DNA of 64,000 nucleotides from Apteryx mantelli (Eukaryota > Chordata > Aves > Apterygiformes > Apterygidae), in contig NC_089978.1 of NCBI RefSeq assembly GCF_036417845.1, forward strand, positions 134,906,288 through 134,970,287, in the 5' to 3' direction. The notes beneath the pieces were generated by a model that saw only the letters and a program-made list of their open reading frames with translations, was not told the origin of the DNA and did not search any database. The position numbers and the translations under genes were made by a program. Shown here one piece after another: positions 57,401 through 64,000 of the stretch. Every line of letters begins with the position of its first letter. Within the stretch, counting starts at the first letter, position 1.

Positions 57401-59879
57401 TGTGCTTCCAGAGTTACTATGGGCCTCTGACACCTGTCAGATTGCCTTGGAGCAGAAGACACCAGGATGTGCAGGATCTTCAAGTCTGGGGCATCCTTAC
57501 TTAGCTCTGAAAAGGCCCAGACATTTACAGTGAGCATGCACTGTATGGTGTGTGCTCAGGAAAACTGGTGCTTTCCAGGAGTCCTGGACTTCCTGGACAC
57601 ACAGGGAACCCTGCACCATGATGCTTTAGGATTTCCAGAGATCTAAGTCAGCCCTTGGTGAAAGCATTGGAGCTCCTTTGTATGTGCACTTTCAACATAC
57701 AGCACATATGCAGTTGTGTCCCACTGCTTACCAAAACTGGTGAAACCAGGAGTATGGAAATCTCAGATAAATAAAGAAAGTCTTCAAAATCCATACAGGT
57801 AAGATGGATGGATAGAATAGCATCTGCATGGGAGTTTGACAGCCCTAGGCTAAATGCTCTTCTCCTTACCACAGGGTCCATCCCTCTTCATGGTAAATTT
57901 GCAGTTTTGCAATTTCATTCAAACTAAGAACCCAGTCACATTCTAAAATACAAGAAGCCCCCTTGAGATAGAAAGACATGTCCTCATCCAGCTCTACTCA
58001 CCATTTGCTGTCGGGTGTAGCCCAAACCGTGAAGGGATACTGAGAGACAGGATGTCACTACCTGAGTGGAGCTGAGGCAGACAGGCAGGGCAGAAAGTAC
58101 CGGAAGCTTGGTTTGCTGCTTCCCAGAGATAACAAAAGGATTTATTCACCCACGCAGGCAGGCTAACAACTCACACAAAGGAGACTCAACTTCTGAATCA
58201 CAAGCAGATGGTAATGTGCAAGTTATCACATTAAGTAATTCATATAAATGACACAATTGGAGCTGCACAAATGTTTACATTTATGGATATAGACCTTCTC
58301 ACTTCAAGACATAAACCTCCCACAAATGACAAGAGTTGAAAAGAAATGATTGTGGGGAGCAGGTTACTCTATAATTGTTCCTTGTTCTCAAGTCTCTCCC
58401 ATTCCTGCCACTGCTAGGCTGGACACTGAGATGGATAACCATGGGGCTGTCCCATCTTGGCAATTCCTGCATGCCAAAGAATAACCAGAGCACAGCAGCA
58501 TGTAGCCACTCACCTTCCTCAAAAATAGGCCTTCATGTCTATCTGACACAAAACTTTTTTTATTTGAATGGTTCTTGATTCTACTTCCTGTCTCTAAAAC
58601 AGGCCCCAATCACAACTGCTAATACAATGCAAACAGGTCTTATCTCAGAGCATATCCCTTTCCATCTGTGAAACTGCCTCCTCTGCTGCCCCTGGGTCTG
58701 AGAGGCAGAAATGCCTCCAGCAGAGCAGAAAGTCAGCTTTCTCACACAGCATCCCTTGCTGCTGGCCACACAAACTTGGATGAAATTCCTTGGCACCTGT
58801 GGCACTTGGGATCACCTCAGATGTTATTTATAGTGATGTGGGAATTATGCCCTGTCAAAGGGGGTGACAAAACTGAGGAAAACCTGGATCCCTAGCATTA
58901 TGTCTACATTAGCAGCCAGGGTGGTGCAGTAGGAGCGGATCTGTATAGCAAAACAGCTGATGCTGAGGACTCAGTGGCTGCACGGAAGATGTTTTGGCAG
59001 CTTACTTCAGACAGTCTGTAGCCCAAAGCAAAGATGAACTCCCATTAATTCTTGGAGCACATTAAGTGCATATCTTGCAGGTTCCTTTTGCCTGAACTGT
59101 TCATGTGGTCCTGATTCAAACTAAAGTGCTAATGCAGCTGCACTGTAAGTGTCCAGAAACATGGACTCCCATCCCACCCCACTTCTGGCAGAGAAAAAGG
59201 GTGTAGAGATTTCAGGAGAGGTCAGTTCCTGAATAAAACAAGGGTGAGACAGGTGTTGGTGCCTGCACCTTGGTAACAAAACAGTGACTAAGGAAATGGA
59301 GATGTCCATTGTCTTGTGAAAACTTTCTAGCCTGGATTGTCCCCACTGAGGTCACACAACTGAAGGGGGAGCTTTACCCTTCTGACACGACTGAGATTTT
59401 CCTCTGAGCACTACTCTCACTCTCTCCTTCTTTCCCTTCTCCTTCCCTTGGTTGGGGACCATGCTGCTAGCTGGCGATGGAAGAAGACATCACAACAGCT
59501 GAGCCAACTGAGTCAGCTCTACAAGCACTGGCTCAGCCAGGGCAGCAGATGTACATGTTCAGGCCCATGCTCTCCAGGCTCACCTTCTGGTCCCCTCTGT
59601 TGGCACTAGCCCCTCTGCTTTCCCGTTAGGTCAGCATCCATCCTCCCAACATCCTCTTATACCCTCACAACCCTCTTGCTTTGGGAATGGTGGCCGGGCA
59701 GCTTCTGCCTGCTCAGACCCAACGTTTTGTCCTTTGGGGTCTCCAAACTGGTCTCGCGATATGGGGAGAAAGGACAAATCCAGTCTATATGAGGGAAAGC
59801 CTATGGGCGCTGGTGGCAGCTGGGCTTCAGCTGCCCTGGGAGCCGAGCTGCAGCCCAGGGAGGTCAGAGAGCGGCACAT
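54493..59879. other. Intergenic between CD4 and GPR162, nothing recognised
   Basis: About 5.4 kb without a recognisable exon, RNA gene or repeat. Composition is ordinary until the CpG island begins. Confidence 0.5.
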
Positions 59880-60720
59880 AAAGCATGCACACAGCCAAAG
59901 CCACAGGCCCCCCCCCCCCCACGCCTTCCCCCGGCCTTCCCCCGGCCTTGCCGCCCGGCCCCGACACACACACACACACACACACGCACGCACGCACGCC
60001 TTCCCCGGCCTTGCCGCCCGCCCCCGGCGCACACACACACACGCGCACACACACACGCCTTCCCCGGCCTTGCCGCCCGCCCCCGACACACACACACACG
60101 ACTTCCCCCCTGCCCCCGCAGGGACCCGCCGCCGGGGCCGGGAGGCAGGAGGGGCCGGGACGGCGGCGCCCGGCCCGCCCCCTGGCTGCTCGGCCCGGCG
60201 CTGCCCGCCGCCGTCCCCCGCCGGCGCTGCCCGCCCCTCGGCCCCTCGCCGTCGCCCCGCCTGGCGGTGGCCGGAGCGCGGGGCCGCGGCCGCTGCCTGT
60301 GGCGTCCCCGCGGCCGGGCCGGGCCGGGGGGGCGCAGCCGGGCAGAGGCGCGCACAGGCGCCGCGATGCTCCCGTCGCCATGGCAGCGCGGGCTCCAGCG
60401 AGAGGTAAGATGGGTCCCTGCGGCTCCCGGCGCCGCTATGGCCGCCCGGCCAGGCGCGGCCAGGCGCGGCGCGCTGCCCCTGGCCGGCGCCCCCCGCCCC
60501 GGGCGCTGCCCCTCGGCCCTGCTCCGCTGCCTCTGCCCCCCGGGCCGGGCTCCCGCCGCCGCTCCGCAGCAGCCGCGGCGGCGCCTCCCGGCCGTGCCCT
60601 CCCGGCTGCCGGGCGGGGGACAAAGCGGGAGGCTGCCGGCAACAGCCCTGCGCGACTGCCTCGCCCCGGGCGGCCCCTTAGCCCCACCTCGGCCGCTCCG
60701 ATTCCCTCCAGCTCTTCCTT
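59880..60720 (+). promoter_or_regulatory. GPR162: CpG island, likely GPR162 promoter
   Basis: Extremely G+C-rich with dense CpG, in sharp contrast to the flanks. No TATA box. It contains a strong splice donor at 60405 (gcgagag|gtaaga), so a non-coding first exon of GPR162 plausibly ends at 60404. All long ORFs here on both strands are Pro/Arg/Gly/Ala low-complexity by-products of composition. Confidence 0.7.
59920..60110 (+). repeat. Compound minisatellite: GC block plus (CA)n, three units
   Basis: Three tandem units each consist of a block ccttccccggccttgccgcc plus C/G-rich sequence followed by a CA (or CA/CG) dinucleotide tract. CA tracts lie at about 59964-59986, 60031-60056 and 60086-60099. 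A partial extra copy of the GC block starts the array. A C10 run precedes it (59910-59919). Confidence 0.88.
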
Positions 60721-62145
60721 CCAATTTTTCTGGGCCATCCTCCCCTCAGACCCCCAGCCTTTGCCTTTCCCTGAGTCACCAGTCCCAGGAGTTTTTCATC
60801 TCCCTGCAGTTCAGGTCACACTTCCCAGCCAGGGGGAGGAGTGGTGGGGGTCTCGGTGAGGGAGTGGGGCGAGGTGAGGAGAGATTTCTCAGACCTGGCT
60901 GTCCTGCACCAGACTCACAGCTCTGCTGTGCCTGGGAGCTGGGGGACCGCAGCAGGGAGCAAAGTCGGGCCCCAAGGCTAGCAGGCACGGCAGGGCTCCT
61001 GCCTCCTCTAGGGAACAGTGTGGGCCGCCGGAACAAGCTGGGTGGGAAAGGCGGCAGCAGGAGAGGCTGCAAGAAAATTCGGTCCCCCTGGATTATCAGG
61101 GCTTGCTAGCTTCCTGACTGTCTCCAGAGGCCACAGGTCTAACTGCAAGTGTGATGGTATTGGGGGAAAATAAAGCTTAACCAGGGCAGACCAGGGGCCT
61201 TTTCAATCCAATCATGACAAACTGCTCCAAGAAGAGAGAAACAGGAGGAAAAGCCTCAGGTGGTTACAGAGAGGGTGAGAAAATACAGAGAACTAGAAAG
61301 CAGGGAGGAGTGGGAATGGAGAGCCATTAGCTCAGACTGGGGGGACACCATTTCTTTCACAGAAAGATTAAGTTTGCGTTTGTTCAGATCAAGAGGTTTG
61401 TACCTTCCTGGAATATACTATTCGGATATACCCTATAGATGAAGGCAGGAGAGGGGGACTGGGTTGATAGGACTGATGGTCGCTGGCAAAGATGAGTAGA
61501 CTAATCCCAAATAGTCCCAGGACTAGATTAGCAGTCTTGTTGAGTTTCTAACTGTGGTGCGTCTGGAGATCAGAGATGCCTAGCAGAAATGCACTAGATG
61601 AGTTAGGTACAGAGCCATAAGGCTTGTGCTTAAAGGCTATGGGTGCATCTGGATTTAAATGTATTGCCAGAGTGGTGGAGCATGCCCAAAGATGGGACAA
61701 GGCAAAAAAGGCAGGTTAAAATCCAGAGCACCAGCACAGAAATCCTGAGATGCAAAGACTGGCGTAGCTGAGGATGCGGTACAGCAGGAGCGAGGAATGT
61801 CAGTACAGGTATGCAGCAAGCACAGGACCATAATGGCAGGGAACGATGCAGATGAGGCCTCAATTAAGAAAATGGCATTATTAAAGCTTTAGGTGGGGAG
61901 CTTGAGGCTGGAACAGCAGGGAGCCCAGGGTGGCTTAGGAATGCTAGAAGGAGTGCTGTGTACCAGCATCCAAACAGAGTTGTGTAGGGTCTGGCACAAA
62001 TCTGGCTCTTCTTTTCTCTGAAAGACACAGGGAGAGCTCTGCACAGCCTAAATCATGACAATGTGTTTGTGTGGGCAAGAAGAGAGAAAGATCTGGGGAG
62101 ATAGAATGATCTTAAATTACTTTTTCTCTCTTCTGTCTTCTACAG

Positions 62146-62421
62146 TGAACCTCATGCTCTGAATCTCCAAGGGAACCTTTGAAAAGGATCTTCCCCTCCT
62201 CCCCATCACGTTTTTGTTTGCCAGCTCTGCCCTGTGCTGTGCGGGGAAGCTGGAAGGAGCAGACTGGGCCCTGGAGGACAGCAAAAAGGACAATGTAGTG
62301 AGGGTGCCATGGGCTCTTGGATAGGGAACTCTCTGCATCTTCTCCCCACCCAACACTCTCTGCTGACAGTTCTCTGACAGTCTTGGCAGGAATCTCTGCC
62401 TGGCCAAGAGCATGGCACTTG
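62146..62421 (+). other. GPR162: Candidate GPR162 5' UTR exon
   Basis: Flanked by a long polypyrimidine tract with acceptor on the left and donor gtgagtgagg on the right. Stops occur in all + frames, consistent with an untranslated exon. No transcript evidence. Confidence 0.35.
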
Positions 62422-62942
62422 GTGAGTGAGGGATTACACACTGTGTATGTGCCACCCTCACCATTTCCCCAGGACCTTTCTCCTGCCTCCCATCTTCTCT
62501 AAATCTCTTTGCCAGCTCCTCATTCACTAGGACGCTGGGCACCAGGCAGCTGCTACTACCAAACTGTCTGGAGTCCTGGCAGTCCCTGTTTGCCTCTGGC
62601 CTTCACAAGTCCCAGGAGAAGGTGGTCCCAGAGACAGAAAGTGCCTGGGAGGCACATGAAGTAAGGAGAGCTTTTTCTTTGGGGGGAGAGTGGAGGAGGG
62701 GGATAAAATAGATGGGGAGGAAAAAAAAAGAGTGCAAGAGAGTGAGGGAAGAAGCGCTGACAAGTGTTCATGAAAAAGAGTGGAAGAAAGGAAAAGAAAG
62801 AGAACAAGGTGGAAGGGATAGAACAAGTGAAAAAAATACAAGCAAACAAGAGGGAAAGGGTGGCCTGAAAGACAGAGTGGCAGGCTGTTCTTGCCTCCCT
62901 GCCTAGCACCTGATGACAATGCCTTGAGGACCCCCTCCAGTG

Positions 62943-62950
62943 TATATAAA
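62943..62950 (+). promoter_or_regulatory. GPR162: TATA box 120 bp upstream of the GPR162 ATG
   Basis: TATATAAA in ccagtgtatataaaccttgc is a near-consensus TATA box. Transcription starting about 62975 would give a short unspliced leader to the ATG at 63070, a possible second promoter in addition to the CpG island. Confidence 0.35.
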
Positions 62951-63069
62951 CCTTGCATCATAGCAGCAGCAGATGAGGAGAGACGTGGTTACCCCCATGT
63001 GGAGTCCCTTTTACCCTCTTACAAAATCCCAGCAACGGGGACAGGGTGCGGCCTAGTGGGAGTGGCAGC

Positions 63070-63909
63070 ATGGGGGACTCATCAGAGTCCACCTTGCATA
63101 ACAATTCGCTGTGGTGGCTAGCATGTGGGATGTTAGCCCTTTTGGCCAACTCCTGGATTATTCTCAGCATCACAGCCAAGCAACAGAAACACAAGCCCCT
63201 GGAGCTGCTACTATGCTTCCTTGCTGGGACCCACATCCTTATGGCAGCAGTGCCCCTCACCACCTACGCTGTGGTGCAGCTGCGGCGTGAGTCCTCTGAC
63301 TATGACTGGAACGAGAGCATCTGCAAGGTCTTTGTCTCCACGTACTACACCCTGGCTCTGGCCACCTGCTTCACAGTGGCCTCACTCTCCTACCACCGGA
63401 TGTGGATGGTGAGATGGCCAGTCAACTATCGGCTGAGCAATGCCAAGAAGCAGGCTCTGCATGCAGTCATGGGTATCTGGATGGTATCATTCATCCTCTC
63501 AACCCTGCCCTCCATTGGCTGGCACAACAATGGTGAGCGCTACTATGCCCGTGGCTGCCAGTTCATTGTCAGCAAGATAGGGCTGGGCTTTGGTGTCTGC
63601 TTCAGCCTCCTGCTCCTTGGAGGAATCGTCATGGGCTTGGTGTGTGTGGGTATCACTTTCTACCAGACCCTGTGGGCACACAGAAGACGCCGGCAGTGCC
63701 GCCATCAGCGGGCAGAGGAAGCGTCATCCTCCTGTTCTTCCTCAGCACACAACCCTTTCAATGTGCCGGCCATTGTAGTGGAGGATGTGCGAGGCAAAAG
63801 GAGGTCTTCACTGGATGGCTCTGAGTCAGCCAAGACCTCCTTGCAGATGACCAACCTCATCAGCGCTATTGTCTTCCTGTATGACATACTCACTGGGGTG
63901 CCTATCTTG
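63070..63909 (+). CDS. GPR162: GPR162 orphan receptor, first coding exon (partial gene)
   Basis: An open 280-codon exon starts [20 protein letters not shown] and ends [10 protein letters not shown] before donor gtaagc, phase 0; the rest lies beyond the window. Hydrophobic segments fit TM1 (16-36), TM2 (44-71), TM3 (85-107), TM4 (129-150), TM5 (170-198) and TM6 (260-280). C85 and C163 are the usual TM3-ECL2 disulfide pair. The DRY position reads SLSYHR (105-110). ICL3 is Arg-rich then Ser-rich, with a conserved [19 protein letters not shown] block. GPR162 is a class A-like orphan receptor with expression reported mainly in brain; ligand and G protein are not established. The human protein differs mainly at the N terminus and ICL3. 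GPR162 follows CD4 in mammals too. ATG 63070 was chosen because upstream sequence lacks an in-frame ATG. Confidence 0.94.
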
Positions 63910-64000
63910 GTAAGCAGTGAGCTTTCCCTTTCCCTTCACAGAGTCACAGTTAAACTAGATTTCTGTCTGTTTTGAGTTTAGAGAAGAAACTCTGTCTTCT
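63910..64000 (+). other. GPR162: GPR162 intron (runs off the window)
   Basis: Starts at donor gtaagcag. Reading on gives [10 protein letters not shown] and a stop, unlike the expected TM6-TM7 sequence, so the exon ends at 63909. Confidence 0.85.

Larger units (their letters stand above)
60721..63069 (+). other. GPR162: GPR162 5' region: intron(s) and non-coding exons
   Basis: Between the CpG island donor and the coding exon. A strong acceptor (tctcttctgtcttctacag) ends at 62145 and a strong donor follows at 62422 (cacttg|gtgagt), suggesting a 276-nt non-coding exon at 62146-62421. A further acceptor-like site (ttacaaaatcccag) ends at 63032. An A/G-rich stretch (62690-62880) separates them. 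No coding frame is supported. Confidence 0.45.

Noticed and set aside
59631-61109. Several 180-330-codon ORFs on both strands
   Set aside because: They overlap in many frames inside a CpG island and encode Pro/Arg/Gly/Ala and His-Thr low-complexity sequence. They are composition artefacts with no family motif.
63046-63069. Eight-codon upstream extension of GPR162
   Set aside because: It would start at GTG; the ATG at 63070 is the first in-frame Met and gives the expected short N terminus.
1-64000. tRNA, rRNA, microRNA hairpins, CRISPR arrays, complete endogenous retroviruses
   Set aside because: None could be recognised by eye; no LTR pair with primer-binding site or tRNA-like fold was found. 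Short ncRNAs cannot be excluded without a covariance-model search.

Overview
The window comes from a vertebrate nuclear genome, most likely a bird and at minimum an archosaur or other sauropsid. Genes are split by GT-AG introns. Several CR1 LINE 3' ends carry the bird-type terminal octamer repeat (ATTCTGTG)n. The gene order PTMS - LAG3 - CD4 - GPR162, all on the + strand, matches the block known from human 12p13. No bacterial or organellar features, tRNA, rRNA or CRISPR arrays were seen.

Layout: (1) 1-2310 is the 3' part of PTMS (parathymosin): three coding exons, a 3' UTR and a poly(A) signal. (2) 2311-19770 is intergenic. It holds two sense CR1 pieces, an old antisense CR1/L3-like LINE, a near-identical 141-bp direct repeat, and two stretches that look like decayed coding sequence of unknown identity. 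(3) 19771-28140 is LAG3: eight coding exons encoding 508 residues with four Ig domains, a transmembrane segment and a short tail. A 4.7-kb last intron holds a CR1 and a 22-bp minisatellite. (4) 28140-43960 is intergenic, mostly old LINE debris plus one younger CR1 and a diverged local duplication. (5) 43991-50605 is CD4: nine coding exons encoding 485 residues with a CxC Lck-binding tail. Its first intron contains an unexplained exon-like ORF with four N-glycosylation sequons and a weak RAMP-like look; this is the most novel signal here. (6) 50606-59880 is intergenic with one CR1. (7) 59880-64000 is a CpG island with a compound (CA)n minisatellite, then the 5' part of GPR162. Its 280-residue first coding exon reaches TM6 and the gene runs off the window.

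Functionally, LAG3 and CD4 are paralogous four-Ig-domain T-cell co-receptors that bind MHC class II. CD4 recruits Lck to promote signalling and LAG3 inhibits it. PTMS (acidic nuclear protein) and GPR162 (orphan receptor) are syntenic neighbours without a known role in that pathway. All gene models were read by eye from codons and splice signals; family names rest on remembered protein features and no search was run.
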